Assembly: GCA_013350335.1 (NCBI GenBank)
Contig: CM023534.1
Coordinates: forward strand, 10,693,542-10,757,541
Direction of reading: 5' to 3'
Length of the DNA stretch: 64,000 bases
DNA from: Chimonanthus salicifolius
Taxonomy: Eukaryota; Streptophyta; Magnoliopsida; Laurales; Calycanthaceae
The notes under the pieces are model-generated. The model had not been told where the DNA came from and made no database searches. It saw only the letters and a list, made by a program, of their open reading frames with translations. Positions within the stretch are counted from its first letter, which is position 1, and each line of letters starts with the position of its first letter. Made by a program: the position numbers and the translations under genes. Positions 38,128 to 50,065 of the stretch are shown in pieces.

Positions 38128-38247
38128 TGTGCCGTTTGCTGACGTCGAAGTCGAGGGAGAGGAGCAGAGAGTTGAGGAAAAGAGTATGGCGCTACTGAGG
38201 ACTGAGGAGAGTGGAGAGGAGAAATGGATACGAGGGTTGGATTTCAC
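38128..38247 (-). CDS. In-frame upstream extension of GlyRS: possible organellar targeting peptide
   Basis: An ATG at 38247 opens 40 codons that run without a stop into the MDGVEG start at 38127. The peptide begins MKSNPRIHFSSPLSSVLSSA, rich in Ser with Lys and Arg early and no acidic residue, as expected for a mitochondrial or dual targeting peptide. From memory, an Arabidopsis GlyRS also carries a presequence of about this length before the cytosolic start, so alternative initiation from one mRNA is plausible. Confidence 0.6.
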
Positions 38248-39670
38248 AAAATTGCATTTACACCCCTAGCGAAATAGGACCGCCTCTCTTTATAAATATC
38301 TTATCAGATATTTTGAAACTATAATGTCATAATATTTTAAATTGTTAATTTTTTAGATGTTATACCAGTGAAATAAAATAAAGTAACAAAAAACTAATAA
38401 TATGTTAAATTACATTTAAAATTACAATTTTATAAAATTAAGATGTATAGAAAATTTACACACCAATCATGAAAATATTGTGCTATTATTGGAGTAATAT
38501 TAAAAAGATAATGAAATTAGCATTTTTATTAAATTAAAATATTGTGAATAGGAATAGAAGATATATATTATTATGGGACATTAAAGATCATAATATAATA
38601 TTTATATCAGATGTTTGATTTTTCATTTTTTAATTTTTTAATATATTTTGGTTATTTAGGACCCACTACACTAGAGTTTCAATACCTGGAAAAATTATTT
38701 TTAACATGGAAAAGATGGTCCATGTACATATGCTCATAGATTTACTCTCTCTATTAACCAAGCAATGTATTTTATAGTCCAAGCATATCCACAATTTATA
38801 TCCAATGGTATGTATAGACCCTGTTGCAGACCTACTGTACTAAAGTTCCCATACATTTCCAAAAGGGTGAAACTATGACAAAGGCGCAAATTATTCAAAA
38901 AGACTAAAAAATAAGACAAACACTAAATGTCTACAAGTAGGCATGGACTAGCAGATTTTGGCCAAAAAAAAAATATTCTAAACTTATTTTTTGTTATTTT
39001 TTTCACAAATGTGAGTAATGTTTTGGTCAACTATAGTGCATTGAAGGTTAATATTACAAACTGATGTGCGGTATTCAAATTATGTCTAGTCTCATAACTC
39101 AAAAGAGTTAAGAGTGATGACCAAAACCTCGCTTAAGAAAGTGAGAGTCGTCAATATTATTTCTACTCCACTCTATCAAAGGATTCTTCCCATAGAATTA
39201 CTTAGTGTGGATGGGTAAAAAGACTTGTACATGACCCAATGATCAATTGAGAGACAAAAGATCTAGATAATTTGATCATTAAAAAAAAGTCTAAACCCAT
39301 TTTGTCTTGGAGCCGGACTAGACATATTAAGGTGGTTTCAATCCAACAATATTCAAATTAAAAAATTATAAAAAGAAAGCAGACACGGATTGTAATTGTT
39401 CTTTCTAAGTCAATCCAGCAAATTGATTGACTTGGGTCTCCTCCCTCGCATTAGAATATTTCTTGTCCCCTTACCCATTTCATGTCTTCTTATCAAATAC
39501 TTTTTTAATCCTAGGTCATTTGGTAATTCTACTTCAATTCTCTGAAACACGCATCTGGAAAGTGTATAAATGGACAGCAACCACATTTGACAGATGAACT
39601 ACTCTCTCTCTTCACCACCGTCCTACCTCCTCCAAAGAACCCTTAAACTGATTGAAGAAAGCAAAGAAAC
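38248..39670. other. Intergenic region between GlyRS and the DUF4408-like gene
   Basis: Divergent promoter region. No gene is seen. It includes the SINE-like repeat at 39075-39287 and a run of AT-rich DNA at 38300-38660. Confidence 0.6.
39075..39287 (+). mobile_element. SINE-like repeat ending GATCATTAAAAAAAA
   Basis: The 3' half (CCATAGAATTACTTAGTGTG, then AAAAGACTTGTACATGACCC) is related to the 3' halves of the repeats at 3420-3720 and 50066-50262. A short A tail follows. The tRNA-like head is poorly preserved. Confidence 0.45.
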
Positions 39671-40372
39671 ATGGATCCAAGAAGGCAGCAAAAGCTCCAA
39701 GGCCTTAGCAAATTCAACATGTTCCAACCCTTGAAGAAGACCCTTCCAATCTTACTCTCAATCCTTCTACTTTCCTTCATCTGTACTTCATTTTCTTCTT
39801 CATGGATTTCAATTTCTTTCAATTCTCTCCACATCTGCCTCTCTACAGTCATGTTCAATTTCTGTAACTACTACATCAGCAGGCAGCTGTTGTTCCTCCT
39901 CTGCAATGGAATACTTGTCTTTGTCACTGGCAGTGCTGGTTTGATCCGCTCTTCTCCTTCAACGACCGCCAATCTCCATGATAAATTCTATGGAAAGAAT
40001 GCTGATCAGCAACGGTCCGAGCCCGACTTCGTAGAGATGAAGGTGATGAAAGCAAGTTGTGAAGATAAGGAAGGTAAGATGGGAAATGATGGGTCATTAG
40101 TCCATATTATAATGAAAAAAGAACTCGATTACGACAATATTGACGGCGACAATGACGATGATCGCGATGAAAATAAAGTTCTGGTAGAAAGTTCAGGGCC
40201 TTTGGTTCGTGTTAATATGAGAGAAGAACAAGATTCTGATGATGTTAACATTGAGGAATCTGATGAAAGGTTTGATGATTTCATTAAGAAGATGAAGGAA
40301 CATATGAGGATTGAAGCTCTGCAGCTGCAACTCATGTTTGCTGATGGTTATTATCATAATAATAGAAGATAA
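39671..40372 (+). CDS. DUF4408/DUF761-like membrane protein
   Basis: Intronless 233-residue frame; the ATG sits in AAACATGGAT, a good context. Two hydrophobic segments (about 24-50 and 72-93) form the N-terminal part, as in plant DUF4408 proteins. A long acidic Asp-rich middle follows (DNIDGDNDDDRDENK), with two related blocks, SLVHIIMKKELDYD and PLVRVNMREEQDSD. The C-terminus RFDDFIKKMKEHMRIEALQL fits the DUF761 motif (acidic, F-I-x-K, then R-x-E). The family is plant-specific and of unknown biochemical function. The frame is intact. The domain call is from memory of the motif. Confidence 0.8.
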   Translation: MDPRRQQKLQGLSKFNMFQPLKKTLPILLSILLLSFICTSFSSSWISISFNSLHICLSTVMFNFCNYYISRQLLFLLCNGILVFVTGSAGLIRSSPSTTANLHDKFYGKNADQQRSEPDFVEMKVMKASCEDKEGKMGNDGSLVHIIMKKELDYDNIDGDNDDDRDENKVLVESSGPLVRVNMREEQDSDDVNIEESDERFDDFIKKMKEHMRIEALQLQLMFADGYYHNNRR

Positions 40373-42636
40373 GTATGCAGCTTATTACTTAACTAAGATC
40401 ATTTTCTTTTATCTTTGTTTTCATTTTCACTTGTTTGGTTTTTCTTTTCCCATGATTTTTCTCATGTAATGTATGACTGAAGATTGTTTTTATGTGGGAA
40501 GCTACAGAATTTTTAATGATCAGATGATCCACACCATTCAATTTTGTTGTTGCACATGGATTTTTTATGTTTATTGGTGATGATAAAGCTTCTAGATGGA
40601 ATGGAAATGTTAAAAATAAATAAAAGAAATAAGCAAAGAAAGAAATTCAATTTCTGGGTGGACCAGGCTTAGTGTGGCCCACGGCTTCAACAGTCTGGAT
40701 GTCTTGATGGAGATGAACGTAGGTTGCGATTAACTCAAACGTTTTATTAGTAAATTCGATCCAACGGCCGTGGTTGCATAATTTAAGCCATGAACATTTT
40801 TCCTTTCATTTTCAGCCATTTCTCTCTCTAAAGAATAATCAAAGGATTAGAATCATAAATGAACATAATAGTTGAGTGAGTCCTATTTATAAGTGTAAAA
40901 ATTCGGACTTCAAATTCAAATAGCAATTAAGCAAGTCGAGTCACTCAGTGACTTTTTTTTTTAAAAAAAAAAATCTTTATAAAATTTAGTAATTCATTTG
41001 AGTCAAAATCCAATCTAATCAACTTAACTTACATTTCCAATTCTTTTAATTTTTTTTTAAATATAATCATACCTTAAGTATATAAAGAACCACATTTAAA
41101 TACAAAATTGGTATAAATACATTTTTAATCAATACAGTCTTATTTTTAAACTTATTAAAAATTTAATACTTTAATTATTGTTTGAAGTTCGAATATAAAA
41201 TATAAACCTTTAAAATTTTCAATAAATTCATTATTATTACAATTTATTTTATCTACGCGTAAGAGTAATAAGTCTCTATGGGATCATTTTGCGTGTGTCA
41301 GATTTTTCCTCAAGAAGCTACCAAGAAACTTCATTCTTGACTTTAAATGTAAGACTTCACTTGAGTCTTTCCCATGATAATATATACTCTGGAGTCAATA
41401 GTCAGTAAGTCAATAATATGATCAACTGCCTCTAAATTTGAATTTTAAGACACGAGAGTGATCCAAATTCAAAAAAGTGGAATTTCTAAGTCTTTCTTAG
41501 AATTTTATCTTCACTTCTAGTATGACAAGAATATCAATCCAAAAGCTTGTTAGGCTTCTTGATCAAAGCCACCCTCTCATGGTTGTGGAGAGAAACTCAT
41601 TATAACTAGCTGCAAAAAGATATTCTACTTAATATTTGTAGAATTTTTTTTAACTGCATTGGCCTATTTTTTAATAAATCAAATACAACCAATATCAAAA
41701 TTATTGAATCCGATTTGACCCAATTTGAATTGTTGACCCATACTGCTTATCTCAACCTGAATCGAGTTATTGGCCCGACAATCCAACCTATTTTTAATTC
41801 AAAGTTGGAGACAAAATCAACAGTTAGTTTTTTATATTTTCTGAAATTCAAGTAGAATCGAATCAATTCGAGTTGGGTTTGGTTGATTCAAATTCTATGT
41901 GGGATTTTTTCTGAACCCGATCTGATTCTAAATTTACAAATATATAATCCAACTTACTGATTTCTCGAATCGGATCATACGGATCAAGATAAAACCCAGC
42001 CCAAGTTTTACCCCCTACCAAACACCAATCAACGTAACTTTGTGATTTATGAAAAGGTGTTTTGAGAGTAAAGCTAAGCAAAACGTCAATGTCACAAGTC
42101 ATTCAATTCTCAACCCGACAGATTTGAAGGTGATCAATTTCCAAATTAAATGATTCACTAACTGACGAATAATGTGTGAAAGATGAATAGTGGCAGTGAC
42201 GAGTGACTAATGATATTTACTATTCATAATCTTCAATTGACATATCAATTCCCAACAGTCTAATTCAATTTTCATGTCACCTATGGTAGATAATGGAGTT
42301 AAGGGCTTGATTAGTTCTGAATCATTTAATATTCAAATTTGCTGTCGATGGACATCAATTTCCAACAGTTCCTTTCATGGTAGACGATAGAATTGACAAG
42401 GCCCATAAGTTTACACACCCCCCCTTTTATCTGTCTATTGATTATGGCCCATTTACATCACTTATGTCAAGATTGATGGCACCATCATGGATAGATAATA
42501 TCCAATAAAAACTTTGGAAGATAGTTTTCATTTGTATTGAACCTTCTTTTTAACTATGTTGAATTGATTAGAATAGAACATAGATGACTGTCAAATTGAA
42601 TTAGATGTTACATTATGAATAATATTGATTTTTTTT

Positions 42637-42746
42637 TACACCCTTGGGTTAGTTCAACTCGTTTTCTCCCGCTTGAAGAAGTGGGAGGTGTCAGGTTAGT
42701 AGGGCTCTATCCTTGAGGTTTTTCACATGTAAATCTAAAAAAAAAA
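42637..42746 (+). mobile_element. Internally shortened SINE, family of 10555-10719
   Basis: Retains the A-box-like TAGTTCAACTCG, GTGGGAGGTGTCAGG where the B-box should begin, and the 3' end TTTCACATGTAAATCT with an A tail. The middle of the body is missing. The flanks AATATTGATTT and AATATTGACTT are an imperfect target duplication. Confidence 0.6.
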
Positions 42747-43759
42747 TATTGACTTTGAATATAAGTCACTTGGGATTGATGGTACCCAATTGTTTGCGAG
42801 TGAAGGGCAGAGGATCAATCCCTTTGTGTCGTTTTTTTTTTTTGAAAGCTATATGCAGGAGAAGAGTGAAATTTGGTTTCATTTCATTATTATACATTTT
42901 CTTACGCAAGTGAAGGAATATTAAAAAAACAGTTGCAATAAAAATACAGATAAATGAGAGAGAGAAAAATGCGTGTGTGAGTTATGTGGGTCTAGGGTTG
43001 CTTGCTGACCATATTCAGGATAACCTCCCCGTTGTTGAAGCATAATTTTTTTAGATTATAATTTTGTGTAATATTTTTTGTGAAAATGAAAAATAATTTT
43101 TATATAAAAATTAAGTTTCATTATTTCTGATGAATCTTTTTCATAAAAAAGTATTTCTACGACTTACGTTATTTTTCACAAGAGTTGGAGAAAATGAATT
43201 CATAGAAAAACAATTTTCATAATTTGTGGATTTCAAGACGTATGACCTAATCTACAGACTAACCAATAATCTAGCCAATGGCCCAACCTTATCACTGCCC
43301 TGACCCAATTGACCCATCAACTTGATTCATTACCCAAGCAACCCAACCCATAACCAATATTCAATCAAACCCAACTTATGACCCAATCCATGTTTAACTC
43401 AGTGCTCATAGGCTAATCTAAACATGGTATCCATATCTAAAATCTATTGCATAATCTATGACCTGATCCAACCCATATATCCCATACCTAAACACCCCTC
43501 CTCTAACCCATGAACCAACTTTACTTAACTAATAAATTTTTATTTTAGATTGAGGTCCGTTGGGTCAGTCCAACCCAATTGGACCTTATTATATAATATT
43601 ATTATTTTTAAGTAAAATATAGATTAAATTAGCTATGATGTAGTGTTATTATTATCAGCATTATTGTTGTTATTTTAATTATTATCATCATTAATATCTT
43701 TTAAAATTGGAAATATAGATTAGTTTAGAGCATTTTAGTTTGTCGTGATAAAGAAACTT

Positions 43760-43846
43760 CAAACATCCACGGTCAACCACACTGCTAATCAAACATCCAC
43801 GGTCAACCACACTGCTAATCAAACATCCACGGTCAACCACACTGCT
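43760..43846. repeat. 30-bp unit repeated three times
   Basis: CAAACATCCACGGTCAACCA plus ten more bases is repeated three times head to tail without visible change (the last unit is cut at its end). No spacers separate the units. Nothing around it suggests a function. Confidence 0.95.
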
Positions 43847-44589
43847 CTTTCTCCGTCTCGCTTTGTCTTTCTCTCTTGACGCAGAGTCAAGCATGTGAAC
43901 TTAAAAAGCAGTCCATTCCACTTTATGATTTTTAAGGGAAAGGGATTTGAGTCAAAACATTTTACTTGAAGAGATTTATTAGCTCGGGCCTCTAGTGGTA
44001 TATAATATCATTATAAAATACTATGGTCCCACTAATCAGAGAGGTCTGTATGTATAAAATCATGGATATTTTGATTCATCCATTTTAAGTTATTTTTATA
44101 ATTTTTTTGAAATTTTTACCATAAGTGATTCAGGACATATTTGGTTTCTACGTTGAATTTCATGTTTCTAGATAAAAAACTTTAGCCATATGAGTATATG
44201 ACACCATTATAAAAGGTGTCATCATATCAGCATTAATGCACTGAAATTCATCAAAACTCTAAGTTAAAAAGTTTTTAGGCTAGAACAGTATTAGAACATG
44301 TGATCCCATGAAAAGTTCTTATGCTGTAACCCTTCAAAAAATGTTACTGAAAAATGGCAACATTGTCAGGAAGTGATCGTCTGCAACCCCATGTCTAGAC
44401 ACAACGTCTTCATATATCATATTCATATCCCTTGTTTGTCAATTTTATGAAAATAAAAAAAATTATCTTTTAAGTACCACCTATGTTATACAATATAGAC
44501 AACTCCTCCAACACTAGGCCATGACATTTATTTTTCCGTCAATAATCTTATTTTCACAAAAAATAATGAAATATCTCACTACGCCAAAG

Positions 44590-45476
44590 AAAACTTCTCT
44601 TTTAGATTAACATATGAGAAACTCAGACACATTCCTACTAAAACTCCCACAGATGAACTCACTGCCTTTAAGACATACCAATAGGGCTGCAACTCGGGTC
44701 GGGTTTTGGCCCGACCCGCATGACCCGACCCGAGAAATCATGCGGGTCGGGTTATAATGGTCGGGCTATAGGGTCGGGTCGGGTTGAGAAAAGAAAAACC
44801 CGACCGAAATTCGGGTCGGGTTGGGCTGAGGCCTTTAAATTTCAACCCGACCCGACCTGACCCGACCCGAGAAAACACTGCTGCCTTACATGAACTCCAG
44901 AAGCCCAGGCGTCCCAGCCAGAGCAACGCCACCTACTGCCCCTGTTTTTTCCTCAAGCAGCATTGTAACTGCCGCCCAACACTTCTCGGACGCACCCCTC
45001 CCAGTCCCTAAACGGGTCCCCTGCATCAATCGCCCCTTATCCCATTATTCCTTCTCCTCTTCATGCTTTCAATCTTCATCTTCTTCCTTCTTTTTCTTTC
45101 TTCGTTTAAAGTCCAGTAGAAGAAGAAAGAAGAGCGAAGTACAAGTACAAGAAGGAGCCAAGTACAAGTACAAACAGGCACGTCTCTTACAGTTTGATGT
45201 TAATTTAGGGCTGCAACTCGGGTCGTGTCGGGTCGGGTTGGGTTAAGGGTATTACAATCTCGGGTCGGGTTGGGTTCACTATCTCGGGTTTTTTTTTCGA
45301 GTCGGATCGGGTCGGGTTCAATATGGAGTGAGTCGAGTTAGGGTTGGGTTTATTAAAACCCGGCCCGCCCGACCCGAGTTGCAGCCCTACATACCAAGGT
45401 TCGGCCATGGGAGCTCAAACCCGCAACTTCCCACTTCCTGAGATGAAAGACAACCAGTTGAGCTACACCTCTCTCT
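44590..45476 (-). mobile_element. SINE (family of 11426-11587) split by a hAT element
   Basis: Read on the minus strand, 45476-45398 gives the SINE head (TAGCTCAACTGGTT, GGAAGTGGGA, GGTTTGAGCTCCCATGGCC). The body continues at 44681-44590 (AAGGCAGTGAGTTC, GTGGGAGTTTTAG, ATGTTAATCT). Removing 44682-45389 and one copy of the 8-bp duplication gives a continuous SINE that aligns with the 11426 copy. Confidence 0.8.
44682..45389. mobile_element. hAT element with 8-bp duplication, composite interior
   Basis: Left end TAGGGCTGCAACTCGGGTCG; the right end is its inverted counterpart. Exact 8-bp CATACCAA duplications flank it (44674-44681 and 45390-45397), as expected for hAT. GGGTCGGG/CGACCCGA words fill 44695-44870 and 45206-45389. 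A second full copy of the left end starts at 45206, so the right 184 bp looks like a complete small MITE on its own. The middle (about 44877-45205) is different, GC-richer DNA, possibly captured host sequence. No transposase. Confidence 0.85.
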
Positions 45477-45784
45477 TTTCCCCATTAAATTTGCATGTCT
45501 CCCCTAGTAAAAAATAGAATCCTTGAAGAGGAAAGGAACTTATGTTCTATACATTAAGAAAGAGACCTTGCTCCATAGAAAAAGAGGGAAGGACTTCTTT
45601 ATATAATCTTCACTTTCCATAAACTGAAAAATGACAAATATTCCTAGGAAGACAATTGTCTATTTCCTCAAGAAAATAATTCCACAGAAGAGACTTATTT
45701 TAGAGTTTTAATAATATTATCCACCAAGTGCTATAAAATTCAGTCTAATGTTGGGTGGTGTGAAATGAACATTTTGGTTGCTTA

Positions 45785-46509
45785 TAGGGGTGTAAATGGA
45801 TCTGGATCCGGCCCGTGGACTATCCGGCCCAGATCCAGGAGTCCATTTGTGAGATGGATCCTAGAGTCCAATAAGGACTCTCGGATCCGATCCAGATATC
45901 CATTAAGATAATGGGCCGGTCGCGGACCGTCCATGGACGGTCCAATGGACGGTCCTAAATCTATTTTTACATTTACATGCATTATTTATTGATTCCAGCA
46001 GTGACCATTGCAATCTTTAATAGTAACTGTGCACAACCCTAAACTCTACCAGAACTGTGTAATATTCTGAGGCTGTGTCTACAGCTGAGACATCCCAAAA
46101 AACATTGAAAATGATGATTTCATTTTTACAATTTTTAATGTCAAAGACAAATACTCAATATGAAAAAAAATAATAAAGGAATTAATTTTAATTACTCATG
46201 TGGATGTTGATGGATATATTAAAAATGTCAATTTTTTAATACATAGTTCATAAAAAATATTTTTGTCAAATTAATTAATATTTTTTAGCTATTTTAAAGT
46301 TTAAAGATCATTACACAGTCAAATTAGGCTCAATAAGCTTATTGGACCCTTAATGGGCCGTGGACTGTCCAATAAGCCTATTGGACTGTCCAGATCCATA
46401 TCTTAATGGATCCTGTGTAAATGGGCTGGATTTGGACAGTCCAATAATGTAATGGGCTGGATCCGGATCCTAGCAAAATGGGCTGGATCTGGATCCATTT
46501 ACACCCCTA
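45785..46509. mobile_element. hAT MITE (TAGGGGTGTAAATGGATC ends) with 8-bp duplication
   Basis: A 725-bp element. The ends TAGGGGTGTAAATGGATC and, inverted, TAGGGGTGTAAATGGATC are identical over at least 18 bases. GTTGCTTA flanks both sides exactly (45777-45784 and 46510-46517). Subterminal repeats of GGATCTGGATCC, TGGACTGTCC and AATGGGC are plentiful, likely transposase-binding sites. No transposase frame. Confidence 0.9.
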
Positions 46510-47256
46510 GTTGCTTATGTTAAAATATTTATTTCTATTGAAATGAATAATTCATTGTCTTGACGAGGCGATTCACCCGACGAAAGAGAAAACCCCCCTT
46601 TTTCCTCAACAAAATTTTCCCATCCTCCTCTCCTCCCCAAAATGTTACATTTCTTGTAGTCTCGACATGGAGCCCTCATTCTATCAAAGAAGAAATAATG
46701 GTTTCATTTTCCATGCTTCTTTATCTTTCATAGTTGAAAAATGACAAACAACTCCTAAACGATCCTTACATTCAAATTGGGTTGAAGCCTTAAGAGAAGA
46801 ACACATTGAACCGGCTGTCTCAGACTCATACATTCATTTGTTAGTTTATGCCAAGGAAGCCATCTCTAGACATTTTTGTGTAGTAGCCCAAAATTCCTTA
46901 AAAGAAAGTTTGTAAACTATAAATCATGTTATACAGCTTGAAATTGCACCAAATTCCAATTCCACTGGAGTGCATGTCAGAATCTGTACAATAATAACCC
47001 TAATATTTCACGATCCTATATGTAGACACTTTTACAAACAGACTGTTAAGTTCAATACAGATTTTTTTAAAAAAAATAAGCAAGTATGGATACCTAGGAA
47101 TTTTCGATCAGAAGGAATTTACCTCACTAGTGGTAGATTATTATAAAAATGGATCTTCAATAACTCAACATGCATTTACTACACAAGTTAGATGACCAAG
47201 AAAAATGAAATGAAAGACATCACCTACCAAGAACGATCTAATAGATCTTAGCTTTC

Positions 47257-48574
47257 TCATCGAGATGATTGTGCAAGTTCCAAGTCAGAAACTGTAAGTG
47301 TTCCCGATTGATCGAAGTCGAGATTCTCAAATTCCTCCATTACAAGAGCAATATCTTCCTGACTAATTTTCCCCATCTCCTTAAGTTTAAATACGATAAA
47401 CTCAGCAGCACTGTTCAAAGGCAACCCAAAAACATAATGTAAGATTCAAAAGCAACCAAAGAAACAAGGATTTTGATGGGCACTGAAAGAAGTGTATACA
47501 AATGGATGAGTAGAGTCGGTGAATTTATTAGATGATTAAAGTAATTCTAAAAAAAATTAGTATTTATATCATAAATTATACAAAGATAAAATCCAATCAA
47601 AATGAACCTTATAAGGCAGAAGTACTGAAGTGCTTTAATAAATGTCAATTATATTCTCTGGTAACGAATTTGCTTACCTGACAGCCCCATTGCCATCCAG
47701 ATCTGCTGCTTCAAGATCTAAGTTTGTCATTCTTCGAGTAAGGACCCATTTGACTAGTGCATGTTGCCTGCGCTCCGGTGTTTAGCTCAGCGAGGTAGAG
47801 AAAGAACTGAGCAACACAGATGGTACTGGTTAATATCCAAAAGACAGCAAAGATACGGCCACCTTTAGTTGAAAAACTTTTATCCCCATATCCTAACGTC
47901 GTGATGGTTGAGCAAACACAGTAAAAGGAATCAATGAGGTCTAAATTCTCAACTTTAAATAAGAATACTGTTCCGATAACTATCAACACCACAAGAAGTG
48001 TCGTCACTGTAACAAGCTTGTATTCTACTTTCTTGGTCCCCATTTCCTTCATCATCTCCATTGCTCCAATATGGCGGCGGGTGTTTACGGCTTTAACCAA
48101 TAGGATTTCTTGCTTTTCTACAAGATAATCCGCTGCTTTACTGAGAAAAATTCCGACCACTCCCATTCCAGTGAAGACAAAAACACATGCAAGGAGTTTT
48201 GCAGTGACACTGTTGGGCACAAGATCTCCATACCCAACAGTTGTCATTGTCACAATGCAGAAATACAGGGAGTCTAGAATCCCATCTGTTTTCATACCCT
48301 TGAGTTGATGTTTAACAAAGAAGAAGCAGAATGTCCCTATTCCTAGGTAAATGGCCAAAAATATCACAACTCGCAAAGAAATTGGATGGAGTTCAGTCAA
48401 AATGGATTTGGAAACTGGAGTAAAGCTAACATGATCCTTCCCTGGTAAACCTTCTGAAGGAGCACTTTTACAACGGAGGTATCTTTTTCTTTGAGCACTG
48501 TAGTTTGTTCCATCTGGCAGGGTAAGCTCTGGTAACCCTGTCATTAATGGATCTTTCACACCATTGTTGGCCAT
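47257..48574 (-). CDS. TPK1: Two-pore K+ channel, TPK1 type, one +1 frame discrepancy
   Basis: Tandem-pore potassium channel; TPK1 types act mainly at the vacuolar membrane and respond to Ca2+. Exons 48574-47678 and 47410-47257, with a 267-bp GT-AG intron. About 349 residues when read in frame. An N-terminal RCKSAP fits a 14-3-3 site. Pore 1 is TMTTVGYGDLVP and pore 2 TITTLGYGDKSF, with four hydrophobic segments around them. The C-terminus has two EF-hand loops: DLDGNGAVSAAEF, split by the intron, and DFDQSGTLTVSDL. One extra base in the CC at 47775-47776 breaks the frame right after AELNT. In the shifted frame RRQHALVKWVLTRR and the first EF-hand follow and join exon 2 in phase. As printed, the frame would lose both EF-hands. 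Confidence 0.93.
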
Positions 48575-50065
48575 TGGCTTATTTTGTGTTCAGTAAATCT
48601 GCACGTTCACTAAAGCATTAACCTGAGGAATGTGAATGAGTTAGAAAACATCAAAGAATTATGCTTCTCCATGTGTCTGTGTGAGTATGGTTTTTGCTTC
48701 ACTTGGCCAATCAGGGCATCAAATTAATCATTAATGAATGGTGGTAGAATTCATCTCTTCAACACTGTGTGATTTTACCTAAGCTCTATATCACAAATTA
48801 CTTTTTGCCATCACATTAAATGTAAACTGTATTAACATAACATGAGGTCCTTCCTCTTGTATTTTTATGATCAATATCATTTAATGCTTAAGGCCAAACT
48901 TTAAAGTGAAAACTTACAAGCATCAATGAGGGCAGAAAAGCATCACCCCTCTCTGATTCAGGACACATTTTGGTTTCTATGTTAAATGTCATGTTTCTAT
49001 ATCAATGCTAAGTGCCTTTGTCAAGTGTCAACCCTGTTAGCAAGTGATCAAGTCCACCCTCATGCTTTGAAGGTCCTCTCTTGGTGTTTCATATGCATAG
49101 ATCTAAGTTCTTGATGCATGTCATTATCCGCATGGCTCTCCTAGATGCTCTAGTACTGCAGACTAAAGGAGCTTGGATTGCATTAGTGAATTACACACGC
49201 CAGATGATATCCATGCTTTAGTTCCCACAAAATAATGCTCAGCTAGTAAATACATTTCATTATAAGAGCAAGTAGAATGTTGGGTGTTTGTGGAGGTTTA
49301 AGCTATTAGAGGTACACCTGAGGGTGGAGCAGAACTATTATATGGAGCTGAATATTTGGAAACCAAGGGTAAAAAAAAAACAGACAGAGTGGATGCACAG
49401 AGACACGTATGTTAAGATGTATCATGTATGTGTTATGCACCAACAATAGAGATATAAATGGTTGCAAGAGAGAAATATAGGGATAGGTCCTACAGTATAA
49501 AAAGTTTGGGAATGTTATTTTAGGTTGCCTGGACATATACACAGAAGATTGGAAAATTGGAGATAAAGAGTAAGACCCGATACAATTACTATTAGGAAAA
49601 ACTAATTAAGATTTGAATAAATAAATATATAGAGGAAAAAGACAAAAGGAAGAAGATAATTTAGATGGAAATGTAGAACAATAACTACAAACTCACAGCT
49701 CTTGCTCTTCTTAATTCCTGTCCTTGTATTAGGAAGCATGCACTCAACCTCAACCCGATATAAGGCAGTCAATAACAGCCAACAACCCTAGATGACGTCC
49801 GTGGTATTACCTTGGTAATACACCCAAATACTAGGCCACTGAATTCTTGGTACCTTACTCTTAATCTCTGATTCCTATTAAGTGGGGTTGATTTTTCCAC
49901 ACAAGTGATTGAAGTTGTAAACTATCCACTAAAAGAATATAGAAAAGAAACTGCTAAAAGCAATCAAAACAATTTACCGTCAAGGCTCTGTTTGTCATGC
50001 GCAGGTGGGGGCTAAATTGAGAGAGGAAAAAAAGATAAGAAGAAATAATCAAATCCCAATTTGTA

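Larger units (their letters stand above)
40373..47256. other. Intergenic region, about 6.9 kb
   Basis: Begins with the 3' UTR of the DUF4408-like gene. Contains SINEs at 42637 and about 44590-45476, two hAT elements at 44682-45389 and 45785-46509, the 30-bp triple repeat at 43760-43846 and degenerate GACCC-rich repeats near 41690-42010. No coding gene is supported. Confidence 0.6.

Noticed and set aside
28277..38247. GlyRS as a pseudogene
   Set aside because: All nine exons, all splice sites and the catalytic motifs are preserved; two isolated +1 bases fit sequence error better than decay, though reads are needed to settle it.
43760..43846. CRISPR-like array
   Set aside because: The 30-bp units abut without unique spacers, and this is a plant genome; a simple tandem repeat.
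44784..45246. Open frames of 75 and 118 residues in the hAT element
   Set aside because: Partly made of RPDPTR-type words from the CGACCC repeats; no transposase motifs. The middle may be captured DNA but coding is not supported.
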